Assembly (NCBI GenBank): GCA_001898225.1
Contig: MKTJ01000080.1
Span: forward strand, 105,055 to 169,054
Length of the DNA stretch: 64,000 bases
Source: Chloroflexi bacterium 54-19
Lineage (GTDB): Bacteria > Chloroflexota > Chloroflexia > Chloroheliales > Chloroheliaceae
Direction: 5' to 3'
Under the pieces are notes generated by a model. That model did no database searches. It had not been told where the DNA came from and saw only the letters and a program-made list of their open reading frames with translations. This document shows positions 48,171 through 57,600 of this stretch, in pieces. Made by a program: the position numbers and the translations under genes. Every line of letters starts with the position of its first letter. Position 1 is the stretch's first letter.

Positions 48171-48751
48171 CGATTTGTATCGAGTACGGCCAGGCACTTG
48201 TCATTCCGAGTAGTGCGTCCAATAATAAAGGTCTTAACAAATGGGTAAGGCCCTTGATTTGTCATTCCGAGGGAGGGTGTAGGAATGAACCAATATTAAG
48301 AAAGTAAACCCGACCGAGGAATCTCCGCGCCGGTGGCGTAACGCAAGAACGAAGACTTTGCCAGGTCCAACGTGGGTCAGGTCGAAGCCTGATTCTGCCT
48401 GAGATATGGGCTAATCCTTGAGTTTACGCTACGGCACGCGCGAGATTCCGTAAGCCGCCGTTCGATTGAGGCAAGTCTTCTTTCTTGAAGCGGCTTACGG
48501 AATGACAGGGGAAGGACTTTCTAAAAGGGGAAAAGACCTGGCTAATGGAAAGTGATTTATAACTCGTCCACCACTTAACTTCCTTTCCTGGACACACCAC
48601 CGAGTCCATCTCGATTCACTACACCGACGACTGTGATATTGTCCAACGGACCGGAGATTCCTCGCTGCGCTCGGAATGACAAGGCAGAGTCTTTAGCCGT
48701 ACTTGGTAGTCGCATCCAAAAGGCGTCACAAAGACAGGTCTTTACTTTGGA
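48171..48751. repeat. Non-coding region with several dispersed-repeat copies (TTGTCATTCCGAG family)
   Basis: About 580 bases without a gene, filled with copies of one repeat. TTGTCATTCCGAG occurs at 48198-48210 and 48259-48271; a GAGGAATCTCC half at 48316-48326; a large inverted repeat TTCCGTAAGCCG (48446-48457) with CGGCTTACGGAA (48491-48502), the latter followed by TGACAGGG; and a near-palindrome from GGAGATTCC to GGAATGACAAGG at 48653-48684. These resemble the REP-like GAGATTCCTCGCTNCGCTCGGAATGACA repeats scattered in many bacterial genomes. It separates the tail-to-tail genes at 46020 and 48752. Confidence 0.75.
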
Positions 48752-50947
48752 TTATTCCGGTTGAGGAGAAGAACGATTAATCCTACCGTTGAGGAAATAG
48801 CCCACTACCACGGCGACTAGCAACAAGAAGCAAACCCCATAATAGCCAAGTGAAAAGAGCGGCGTCCGGCCCAGGTAAGAGGTTACCAGGCCGGTTTTCG
48901 CGCCCCAATCAACGGCGTAATCGGCCCGGAAATCCAGAATCTGGTCGGTGGTCTGGCCGTTGAGGGAGGCCGGGGAAGTCAAACCGGCTTTGTCCGGCAG
49001 ATTGTAGGCCGGGTCCGACCAGAGCGGTTGGCCGTTCCCGATGTATTTGTTTACGCCCTTGAAGACCGCCGAAAAGACCCCGATGGCGGTCAGGTTGGTG
49101 GCGTCCGGGGAAGTAAGGCGAATGACCAGGGGCGTCGAGGCAGCTAGATTGAGAGGTTGGGGCAATTTGACCGTGTAATAGGTGTCATTCTTGACGGCCA
49201 GGCTATCAATGGTCACGCGGGCCAGTTCGGTCCGGGCCGCGTCGCCGGAGAGCAGCGCAAAATTCACTTTCGACAGGTTGTAGCGGTCGTAGGTGGCAAA
49301 AGAAAGCTCGATTTTTTCCAGCTTTCCGGCGGGAGCCACGAAAGGCTGCTCTATGGTGGTCTGGGCGGTCAATTGGGCCAGGGCGCGCTCATTGAAAGGC
49401 TGGTTGACCTGCCGGACCCCGCTCGCGTTGGTGCTGACTACAAACAGTAGCAGCAAGGCCCCAAAAACCAGGACGAAAGGCAGGACCAGCAACACCGGGT
49501 GCAGACCCCGGCTATCGGAAGAAACTTCGGCGGAAGGCGCGCCGGGTAACGGGTTCTCCCGGCCAAATTTTTCCAGCAAGGTGCGGCCAAACCCGCTGTA
49601 GAGCAGGAAAAGGCTGACCAGGGCTACTACCTGGATAGCCGTTCCCAGGTTGATAACGGTCGGCCAGGGGAGAGTTTCAATCAGGTAGCTTTTGGCCGAG
49701 CCGAGCATCCCGGCCTGTTTATCCAGCGAGAACCAGACCGTGCTAATCTCGACGTTGCGGTTAATCATCCCGATTAAAAAGCAGAGGGTCAGCACCAGGT
49801 AGGCCGGGTAAAGGCGGGGCCGCTGCGTTACCATCACGATAACAAACGGCAGCAGCCACATCAAAAAACCTGCCGGGTATGTAGCAATAATAGCGTAAAG
49901 AAAGATAATGGCGCTCAGGTAGACGATGAACTCGGAGAAAGAAAAACGGCGGTCACGGGCCGGGGCCAGCAGGAGGTAAGCCACCAGGCCAAAATAAAGG
50001 CCCCAGAACAACGCCAGGTAGCCGGGGCCGCTATCAAAGCCGACCGCGCTGAGCAAGTTCGCTTCCCAGCTAAAGAGGACGCTCGTAATAAAAGTCCGGG
50101 TAAAGAGGGCCAGCGGTAAAAAGACCATCCCTGCCGGGATAATCCCGGCCAGCAAGAGCAATCCGACTCGCCGCCAGTCTTCCCAGGCCCGGTAACCGGG
50201 CCGCTTGGCTAAAAGAAGGGCCGCCGGAATGAGGAAAAAGACCGGGAACAGCTTGAACCCGATACCCACGCTCAGCGCGACCATCGCCAGGTAAGCGTCC
50301 CGGCTCAATTTTGAATTATCGGTGGAAGGGGCAGGGGCCAGGGCTTTGGAGGCATAGTAGAGGGCCGCGCAGACCGCCGCCAGCATAAAGGAGTCGTTCT
50401 GACCCCAGGCGTAAAAGGCAAAGACCGGCAGCGGGGCCAGCAACCATAATCCCAGGGCCGTGTGCCGCTTGACCCCCTGGAATATCCCGCCCAGGAAAAA
50501 AGCGGCGGCCAGGTCGAAGACCAGGTAGGGTACCTTGAGAACGGTTATATTGAGGGCGCTCAACCCGGCGGGGTCGCCGTTGTTAAAGCTATCCAGCGGA
50601 AAAAGGCGGAGCAGATTTGCCAGCCAGAGCCAGAAACCGTAGACATAATAAAAGAAGGGCCCGTGACTGACCGGGGAAACAATATCGTTGGGCCGGTTCC
50701 AGCCGTTCTCGACCCACATCCTTAGGCCCGAATCGTAGACGTTAAGGTCGCCCCTGGCGACGATGCGCGAGCCCAGGGCCAGGGAAGGCAAATCCCAGAC
50801 GTGATAGGTCAGCGGCAGTAGAACGAGCCGAATCAAAAGACCCAGCCCGACGATGACAAAGGCCGGGCTAATCCAGCGGGTATACCGGGAAGTGGTGGAA
50901 AGGGCCGAGACAGGTTGGTCCGGGCGGGTGACAGGCTTTTTTAGCAA
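48752..50947 (-). CDS. GT-C type multi-pass glycosyltransferase with external beta domain
   Basis: A 731-residue protein, start TTG 50947 with only a weak site (AGAAAG) upstream. Helices begin at about 30, and the C-terminus has one further helix (about 700-722). VARGDLNVYDSGL in the first loop and FAFYAWGQNDSFMLAAV (about 175-191), with the WGQxD motif, are shared in type with the gene at 41539. Between the last two helices lies an external beta-sandwich-like region of about 160 residues (QPFVAPAGKLEKIELSFATY). Likely a polyprenyl-phosphate-sugar-dependent mannosyl- or glucosyltransferase. It stands alone, tail to tail with the 41.5-48 kb operon. Confidence 0.76.
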   Translation of the reverse strand: MLKKPVTRPDQPVSALSTTSRYTRWISPAFVIVGLGLLIRLVLLPLTYHVWDLPSLALGSRIVARGDLNVYDSGLRMWVENGWNRPNDIVSPVSHGPFFYYVYGFWLWLANLLRLFPLDSFNNGDPAGLSALNITVLKVPYLVFDLAAAFFLGGIFQGVKRHTALGLWLLAPLPVFAFYAWGQNDSFMLAAVCAALYYASKALAPAPSTDNSKLSRDAYLAMVALSVGIGFKLFPVFFLIPAALLLAKRPGYRAWEDWRRVGLLLLAGIIPAGMVFLPLALFTRTFITSVLFSWEANLLSAVGFDSGPGYLALFWGLYFGLVAYLLLAPARDRRFSFSEFIVYLSAIIFLYAIIATYPAGFLMWLLPFVIVMVTQRPRLYPAYLVLTLCFLIGMINRNVEISTVWFSLDKQAGMLGSAKSYLIETLPWPTVINLGTAIQVVALVSLFLLYSGFGRTLLEKFGRENPLPGAPSAEVSSDSRGLHPVLLVLPFVLVFGALLLLFVVSTNASGVRQVNQPFNERALAQLTAQTTIEQPFVAPAGKLEKIELSFATYDRYNLSKVNFALLSGDAARTELARVTIDSLAVKNDTYYTVKLPQPLNLAASTPLVIRLTSPDATNLTAIGVFSAVFKGVNKYIGNGQPLWSDPAYNLPDKAGLTSPASLNGQTTDQILDFRADYAVDWGAKTGLVTSYLGRTPLFSLGYYGVCFLLLVAVVVGYFLNGRINRSSPQPE

Positions 50948-51090
50948 GCAACAGGTCTTTCTAATAAGCTCGACAGGGCGGCATCAGGCCGAAGTTTAGC
51001 GAAACCACCCGGCAATGTCAAATATTCTATAGGATTTTTGATGAAAAACCGGAGTTACCATTACTTTTCGCCGGAATGCTGGTGCGAATA

Positions 51091-51119
51091 TTGCTAGAGT
51101 CCTTTGAAAGTTTTACAAT
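51091..51119 (+). promoter_or_regulatory. Promoter of the GT2 gene
   Basis: A -35 TTGCTA (51091-51096), 17 bp, and -10 TACAAT (51114-51119). The leader is about 78 bases. Confidence 0.55.
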
Positions 51120-51203
51120 TCGGGATAACAACCGGCTCGGCATTACAAATTTCGGTACAAACTAAGACTGCCGCATTCTATTGTCTGATGAGGATTAACA
51201 CCC

Positions 51204-51920
51204 ATGAATAAAAGCCCGGAACTATCCGTAGTGATACCGGCCCTGCACGAAGGTCCCAACCTTGCCATCCTGTTACCTCGTTTGAGGGAAATTGCCCAGG
51301 ATCTTACCGGCGACTTTGAAATCCTGGTAGTGACTGCAGGGACCGACCAGGAAACCCTGGCGGCGGCCAAAGTTTCGGAGGCCACGGTTATCGAGCAATC
51401 CGAACGAGGTTACGGCGGCGCGCTCAAAGCCGGGTTCGAGCTTGCCAGGGGCAAATATATCGTAACGATGGACGCCGATTTGTCCCACCCCCCGGTCTTT
51501 GTCAAAGATTTGTGGGAACAGCGGTTTTATGCTGATCTGGTGATTGCCTCGCGCTATGTGCCGGGCGGGAAAGCCTCCATGCCCTTCGGGCGCTTTTTAT
51601 TGAGCCGCATCCTTAATAGCTTCTTCGCCCGCGGGTTGGGCTTGCCGGTTAAAGACCTGTCGAGCGGCTTCCGGCTCTACGATGCCACCCTGTTAAAAAA
51701 CCTCGAACTGACCGCCCACGATTTTAATGTCCTTATCGAAATCCTGGTCCGGCTTTACAGCAAGGATAAAAAAATCAAAGAGGTGCCGTTTAACTACGCC
51801 CCGCGTATTTTTGGCAGCTCTAACGCTCGCATTTTTGCCTTTGGCATCGAATATATCAAGACTTTTTACACTTTAAGGATACTTCGCCGCAAAATCCAGG
51901 CCGGGTTCAGCCACGACTGA
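51204..51920 (+). CDS. GT2 glycosyltransferase, polyprenyl-phosphate-mannose/glucose synthase type
   Basis: A 238-residue GT-A fold enzyme without membrane helices. It opens LSVVIPALHEGPNLAILLP; the metal/nucleotide motif is VTMDADLSHPP (about 90-100), and RGYGGALKAGFELARGKYI precedes it as in DPM1-like enzymes. Such enzymes move a sugar from a nucleotide donor to a polyprenyl phosphate on the inner face of the membrane, giving the donor used by GT-C enzymes. The neighbouring GT-C genes fit this role well. The exact sugar is not readable. ATG 51204 follows GATGAGGA. It has its own promoter and is divergent from the gene at 48752. Confidence 0.88.
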   Translation: MNKSPELSVVIPALHEGPNLAILLPRLREIAQDLTGDFEILVVTAGTDQETLAAAKVSEATVIEQSERGYGGALKAGFELARGKYIVTMDADLSHPPVFVKDLWEQRFYADLVIASRYVPGGKASMPFGRFLLSRILNSFFARGLGLPVKDLSSGFRLYDATLLKNLELTAHDFNVLIEILVRLYSKDKKIKEVPFNYAPRIFGSSNARIFAFGIEYIKTFYTLRILRRKIQAGFSHD

Positions 51921-52001
51921 AATTATTTTGTAACATCTGATTGAACTATTAAAAGCATAGCCAAAACCAATAGGCCAAAAAATGGTCGAGTTTGGTTTAA
52001 T

Positions 52002-52030
52002 TTGCGTTAAATTTCACAGAGTGATATAAT
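52002..52030 (+). promoter_or_regulatory. Promoter of the 52131 gene
   Basis: A -35 TTGCGT (52002-52007), 17 bp, and a perfect -10 TATAAT (52025-52030). The leader is about 94 bases. Confidence 0.6.
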
Positions 52031-52130
52031 TCACTTTAGGGTGACTGGAGTGCTTATTAACCCCACTTTCCCATTACAATTGAAGATTAACTAAAAAAAT
52101 ATATCTCTTCACGGGAGAAGGGCAGCGGCA

Positions 52131-52877
52131 ATGGCGGTTAGAGCAGTTAGCGTCGGGCATTGGTTAAAGGCAACAAGCACCAGTGAGATCCGGGGCGCGG
52201 TAATCTATTATTCCTTGGGCGGGCAGGTTCTTGAGGCTACGAAGCTAAACCTGGACGAATTCGATGAATGGCACCGGCAGGCTATCATGACAGTCCGGCT
52301 CAATGAGAAGCGCGAACTGGTCTTTGGTGTGCCGGGCTGGAAAAGCGTCTGGATGGGAGCCGGGGAAGAAAAAGCTGTTTACCTGATTATTGACTCGCAC
52401 AACCGGGCCTTTGCCCTGGAAGTCCTGGCAAAAGCCAGTTACCTCGATGGCCGTCTGACCGAAGGCCACTATTTTGGCGATATGGTTGCGCCCCACCTGA
52501 TTAACATGCGCTGGGATACTACTTCCGTTTTCGGTCACATCTTTAGTGGCGAAGTAAAAGCCCGCGAGTTTATTTACGGCGATACCCTGGCCGGGCCGGG
52601 TCTCCGTTCCAGACCGGCGAAACCCGCCAATTTTGTAAAACGGGCCATTGGCAATTTCTGCCGGGTCATGCGCCATAACGCGGTCGCCCTCCGCTACGAG
52701 AAAATTCGCCAGACCTACAAAGACGCTCACGAAGCCAATGTCGTGGTCGAACTGCTACCTCTCTCCAATCCCGAACACAAAAGGCATTATTTCTTCCCGA
52801 CTATCGCGCTTGAGGATGATGGCAAGCTGCATATGCGCTTTTTCCGCCTGACCCCGATTGACGTTCGTATTCGGTAA
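52131..52877 (+). CDS. Conserved-looking protein of unknown function
   Basis: A 248-residue soluble protein that I do not recognise. It has no signal peptide or membrane helix. The sequence is rich in alternating hydrophobic strands in its first half (AVIYYSLGGQVLEATKLNL, EKAVYLIIDSHNRAFALEVL) and basic in the middle (about 155-205, with KRAIGNFCRVMRHNAVALRY). GGGAGAAGGG precedes ATG 52131. It has its own promoter and a strong terminator, so it is a single-gene unit between the glycan island and the XRE/NB-ARC gene. The coding quality is good, so I treat it as real. Confidence 0.7.
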   Translation: MAVRAVSVGHWLKATSTSEIRGAVIYYSLGGQVLEATKLNLDEFDEWHRQAIMTVRLNEKRELVFGVPGWKSVWMGAGEEKAVYLIIDSHNRAFALEVLAKASYLDGRLTEGHYFGDMVAPHLINMRWDTTSVFGHIFSGEVKAREFIYGDTLAGPGLRSRPAKPANFVKRAIGNFCRVMRHNAVALRYEKIRQTYKDAHEANVVVELLPLSNPEHKRHYFFPTIALEDDGKLHMRFFRLTPIDVRIR

Positions 52878-52896
52878 TTTTTCCCTTTTAGAAATT

Positions 52897-52923
52897 AAAA
52901 ACTCCGGGCAACCCGGAGTTTTT
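52897..52923. terminator. Bidirectional intrinsic terminator
   Basis: A 12-bp perfect stem, AAAAACTCCGGG (52897-52908) and CCCGGAGTTTTT (52912-52923), with a 3-base CAA loop. It serves the 52131 gene and the convergent XRE/NB-ARC gene. Confidence 0.88.
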
Positions 52924-52944
52924 TCTTTTACCCGAAAAGCACAT

Positions 52945-54546
52945 TTAAGACTTCTGGGCCTTCTGCCACTGTTCGATAAGGCCGGTCTTTAGAAAATTGA
53001 TGGTCAGGGGATGCAGCCGGTAACGCTTTTGAAACTCGCCGGTCACTTCCAGCATCGAAAATTTGACCAGTTCGGCCAGGGCCAGATCGTAACGAACCCG
53101 CTCCTCCGGGGCAATCCCGGCCAGGGTCGTAATCTCCGTTTCGGTCAGATATTTTCCCTGGGCCGGGACCAACCTCATCAGGAGACGTTGGGCCGGGCGG
53201 GTCAGGTTTTCCCAGATGTTGCGGAAAAGATAGCTATAGAGCCCACCAGCCGGGCGGTGCCGCAAGCTGGCAATCTCATTATAGCCGGTGCGCAGGTCTT
53301 CCAGCACCCGGTCGAGCGAGAAAGTGGTAAGCTGGCGGGTTATCAGGCCCAGGGCCAGGGGATGACCGCCGGTCTCGGTGATAATCTGGCCGACCGCCTG
53401 GGCCACTTCGGGGTCTTTCAGGTTATCGCGCAGAGGCGGAATATTGCGGACCCGCCCCTCGTACTGCAAAAAGTTGACCGACGAGGCCGGATCGAGACCG
53501 CGCAGGTTTAGATTGAACCCATCGAAGTAAGAAGGCACTTCCCGCGAGGTAATCAAAAGAGCTGTATTGGTCTGCTGCATCATCTGGGTCAGGTAGACCA
53601 GCACCAGGCGGGGGTTATGGGCGCTTTCCAGGTTATCCAGCACCAGCAGATACCGCTTTTTGGGCAGTTCCTGGATTATAGTGCCAATCTTGGTTTCCAG
53701 GCTGGCGGCGTTTTCAAGCAAATCGTCCCGCCCCAGGTCGAAAATCAGGCTGTCGAGCAAACCTTCAAAGGTCAGGGTCGGGGAGAAGTGCGACCAGGGC
53801 GAGGGAAACTCGATGGCCTCGATTTCGCCGTGGTTGAACTGGCGGGTCTTGGCGCTCTCCCAGATAAAGGCATCGTAGTAGCCGCGCTGGACGGCCTGGG
53901 CTGCCGCTTCGTAGGCCAGGGTGCTTTTACCGATGCCGCCGATGCCCGTAATCACCGCCAGGGGCGCCTTATAACTTTCGTGGCCCTGCAAGGCCCGCAA
54001 GAGGTCGTCCAGCTCTTTCTGACGGCCAAAGACCGCCTGGGCAACCGGACTCTGGCTGAACCGGCCCATTTCCGGGTTGTTTTTTACGTCGAGCTGGGCG
54101 GCCCGTAACGGCATGATGTGGGTCTGAATGGTAATATCCCACTCGTCTTCTTCCTCGGCGGTCACCGGTAAAACAGGGGGTGCCGTCTCGTTGGAAGGGC
54201 GAGAAGGAGCGGCTACGGCCTGTTCCGGGTTCTTGCCGTTGCTGACGGCTACCGGGGCCGGTTCGGCCAGTTTACAGGCCAACAGCAACTGTTCCAGCGT
54301 ATCGAGCGAGCCCTGGTCGATACCATGCTCCTTAAAGGTTTGAAGCATCAGCCGTAACATATGAGAGGAGGGTAACCGGACCCCTCGCTCCATTTTGGTG
54401 ATGTGGTCGGGAGAGCAGAAAGCGGCTTCGGCAAATTCTTGCTGGGTCAGGCCCGCCCGCTTGCGCAGTTCGCGTAATTTGGCCGCGAATCTTTGCAAGG
54501 CGGTTTTGCCCGCCTCATTCCCGTTGATAACCTCTGGTTTTTCCAA
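52945..54546 (-). CDS. XRE-family regulator with NB-ARC (STAND NTPase) domain
   Basis: A 533-residue protein. An N-terminal Cro/C1-type helix-turn-helix (about 18-75, RKRAGLTQQEFAEAAFCSPD) is followed by a Pro/Ala-rich linker and a STAND NTPase core: Walker A GIGGIGKST (about 199-207), Walker B YLLVLDNLE, sensor LLITSRE, and the GGHPLALGL motif (about 395-403). A winged-helix region closes the protein (RYDLALAELVKFSMLEV). It lacks the usual C-terminal TPR, WD40 or LRR sensor found in longer family members, so ligand sensing may be done by another protein. The start is TTG 54546 after AAAGGGA. It lies 133 bases after eccC with a large hairpin between. Confidence 0.87.
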   Translation of the reverse strand: MEKPEVINGNEAGKTALQRFAAKLRELRKRAGLTQQEFAEAAFCSPDHITKMERGVRLPSSHMLRLMLQTFKEHGIDQGSLDTLEQLLLACKLAEPAPVAVSNGKNPEQAVAAPSRPSNETAPPVLPVTAEEEDEWDITIQTHIMPLRAAQLDVKNNPEMGRFSQSPVAQAVFGRQKELDDLLRALQGHESYKAPLAVITGIGGIGKSTLAYEAAAQAVQRGYYDAFIWESAKTRQFNHGEIEAIEFPSPWSHFSPTLTFEGLLDSLIFDLGRDDLLENAASLETKIGTIIQELPKKRYLLVLDNLESAHNPRLVLVYLTQMMQQTNTALLITSREVPSYFDGFNLNLRGLDPASSVNFLQYEGRVRNIPPLRDNLKDPEVAQAVGQIITETGGHPLALGLITRQLTTFSLDRVLEDLRTGYNEIASLRHRPAGGLYSYLFRNIWENLTRPAQRLLMRLVPAQGKYLTETEITTLAGIAPEERVRYDLALAELVKFSMLEVTGEFQKRYRLHPLTINFLKTGLIEQWQKAQKS

Positions 54547-54581
54547 CTATTCCCTTTGCTTTGACTAAACCCTGTACTGGG

Positions 54582-54625
54582 GGGACCGCCGGGCCTCTCG
54601 AATAATGGCCCGGTCGTCCCTTTTT
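54582..54625. terminator. Strong hairpin with T-run between eccC-like and XRE/NB-ARC genes
   Basis: A 14-position stem (54582-54595 with 54607-54620; one G-U pair and one mismatch) and an 11-base loop. TTTTT follows at 54621-54625 on the plus strand. By its T-run it would stop plus-strand (antisense) transcription. On the minus strand it may slow or process the eccC transcript. No plus-strand gene ends here. Confidence 0.55.
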
Positions 54626-54679
54626 GTGTTGCCTGAGTACACTACTTCTTCACTTCACTAACTCTATCTCAAAAATGAC

Positions 54680-57600
54680 CTACTTACGATTACCCCCCTG
54701 GGAGTCCGGCATCAGAACGGCGGCGGTATTATCGACGCCCATTTCCTTGGACCACTTCTCGCCGTCCGCCGAGGCACGCGGTTTGGGCGGCGCATACAGG
54801 ACCGGCAGTTCTTCGCTGTGGCCGTTGCCATTTCCATTGGCCGCGCCGTTACCGTTACCGTTTGTCGCTGCCGGTTGGTCGGCGCTCAGGCGGGCCGGGA
54901 GACTCCCGGAAACCCGCATTTCGGCTATTTCTTCGTCGGTCAGGACGACAGCCACATCATCATCCTCTATAGAAAACAGGTCGTCCCACTTGGCCTGGTT
55001 GTCCGACTTCTTGGGCGCAGGTTCCGGCACGACTTCGAGGCCCGTATCAGGGTCAATGTAACTGGCCTTATCATCGTCGTCAATAGAGAAAAGTTCATTC
55101 CACTGGTTGGCCAGTTTCGATTTGTCTTCTGGCTTGGCCTGTTCCGCCGGGGCTTCGCCAGGAGCGACTGCCGCGGTGGCGGCTACCGGGGCTACGGGAG
55201 CCGGAGTAGGAGCCGCCTGGACCGGAGCCGGGCGCGGCGGAGCTACCACCGGGGCGGGCGCGGGAGCCGGTTCGGATACATCGTTGAGATGCGCCCAGAC
55301 CGGGTGCCGCTGGGCCGCTTTCTGTAACCTGGTCTTTACCAGTTCTTCGATAGCGCGGGTCTGGTCTTCCGGCGCAGTCTGGCAGGGCAATAAAAGTTGC
55401 AGTTCGACCGGCGGTTTATTCTGGTCGATCTTGATAAAGCTGCGGCCCGGCACCCCGTTCCAGCTACCGATCATATTCTTGGGCACCGGGAACATAATAT
55501 CTTCACGGGCCTGGCGCAGCGCGATTTGGACGAATTGCCCGGCCATCCGGCCAAACTCGAAGTCCGCGCCCCGGTCCATCGTCATCGCCACGTGCATACC
55601 GTAGGAACGGCCTTCCCGGACCAGCGCCTTGAATTGCTCAATGTCGTAGGGCGGGTTATGGCGAATGGTCGCATAGTTGTCGAAAGCGATAAAGATTGAG
55701 GGGACTCTTTCTTCCGGCGTTACAATCGAGCGGAAAGTCGTAATATCGAGTACGCCTCTTTCGGCAAACAACTGCTTGCGATAATTCAGTTCCTCATAGA
55801 GGTCCTTGATGACACCTTTAAGGCTGGCGGCGTGAGCCATACCGACATAACGGGTCTTGTGGGGAAGTTCGGCGAAAGGCCGCAAGGTGCCGCCCATATC
55901 CAGGATGTAGAAACTCATATTATCCGGTTTATGGGTGACAGCCAGGCTGGTAATCATGGCCCGCAGGGCATTGGTCTTGCCGGACTGGGCCAGGCCGCTG
56001 ATACAATAACTACCTTCTTCCAACAGATTGATAAAGAAGGTGCGCTGCTCCTGCTTCACTACGTCATCCAGGAAGGCGACCGGGGCGATACCGTAACCGA
56101 AAGGCGGTTCCTCCGGCCAGACCAGGCGGTTTTCGTCAAAACCTTTGCCTTCGAGAAAAGCCGGTAAGAAGTATTCCGGCCCCATCGGGTCCAGCCAGGG
56201 TTTGTGTTTGTTTCGCAGGGTCATCCGGGCCGCCGCTTTAACGCAGAGGTCGTTGATGACATCGAAATCCATCGGCAGGATTTCTTTTTCCTCGCTGGCT
56301 TTTTTCTTACTCGCAGCAGAACCCTGGGCCAGCAAAGGAGCCGCGCTCCAATGGCGGTCAATCACGCTGACACCCGGCTTTTCGGCCTCGGCATCTTTGT
56401 CCGGCCCGAAGGGAATAGCCACGCGGGCAACCTGGAACTGCTCGAAAATATCGCTGCCGACCTTGATAAAGCAGCGACCAGGGCGGTTGCTCGGAATGAG
56501 AAAGGCATCTTTGCGACCGAGCATGTCGGCGCTGTCTTCGGGAGCCACCACGCGCAAGCACAACCGGAAGTTGGTATTAGAGTTTAATTGCCCGGTCACG
56601 ACTCCGGCCGGGCGCTGGGTCGCCAGCACCATATGGACGCCCAGGGTACGACCAAGGCGGGCAATATTGACGATTTTTTCCATGAAGTCGGGAGCCTGCT
56701 CCTTCATTTCAGCGAACTCGTCAATGATAACCATCAGGTAAGGCATCGGCGTTTCGGGGCGGGGCTTTTTGCGCTGGTAATCGCGGATATGGGCAACCCC
56801 TTCTTTATCGAGCAAACGCTGGCGGTACTGCAACTCGGAAAAGAGGGCGGTCATGGCCCGTTCCACGATGGTCAGGTCGAGGTTGCTCATCATCCCGACC
56901 ACGTGCGGCAGCGTCTTGAAAGGATTAAAGGCCAGACCCCCTTTGAAGTCGCCCAGGATAAAGTTAAGGTTATCGGGGCTATTTTCGAGGGCCAGGGCGC
57001 TCACAATCGTCAGTAACAACTCGGACTTACCGCTACCGGTCGTCCCGGCGATGATACCGTGGGGACCGTGACCTTTATCGGAGATATCGAGATAAAGCGG
57101 CTGACCACCGAATAGACGGCCAATCGGGGCTTTGAGCGTCCCGACCGAGGAGCGGTTCCAGTAGACCAGCGGGTCGAACTGTTCGCCCAGGCTGGCCTGG
57201 ACCCCGAAATCTTCCATTTCCAGCATACGCAGGTTGAGGGGAAGTTCGCCTTTGCCGCTGGCGGCTTTAAGCTGGAGGGGGGCCATCGAAAGGGCGAATT
57301 GCTCGGCCCAGCGGACGTCACACATATCGGGTTGGAGGGTGGCTTTGCGGCCTTCTTCGCCCGAAACTTCGTAGGTAACCTGGCCGTTGGGTCGGATGGT
57401 CGCCACCGCCCGGCAGCGTTCCGGCACCCCGGCGGGGTTGCTGGTCGAAATTACCAGGAAAATTCCGAATTCGGCCCCAACTTCAAAAATACGCCGGACC
57501 GCCGGGTCGTCCTGGACCAGTTCGAAATCCTCGATAACCCAGATATAACAGGGGAACATAAACGGCTTCTTAGGGCGCTGGTTCTTTTTGACACCCGCGT

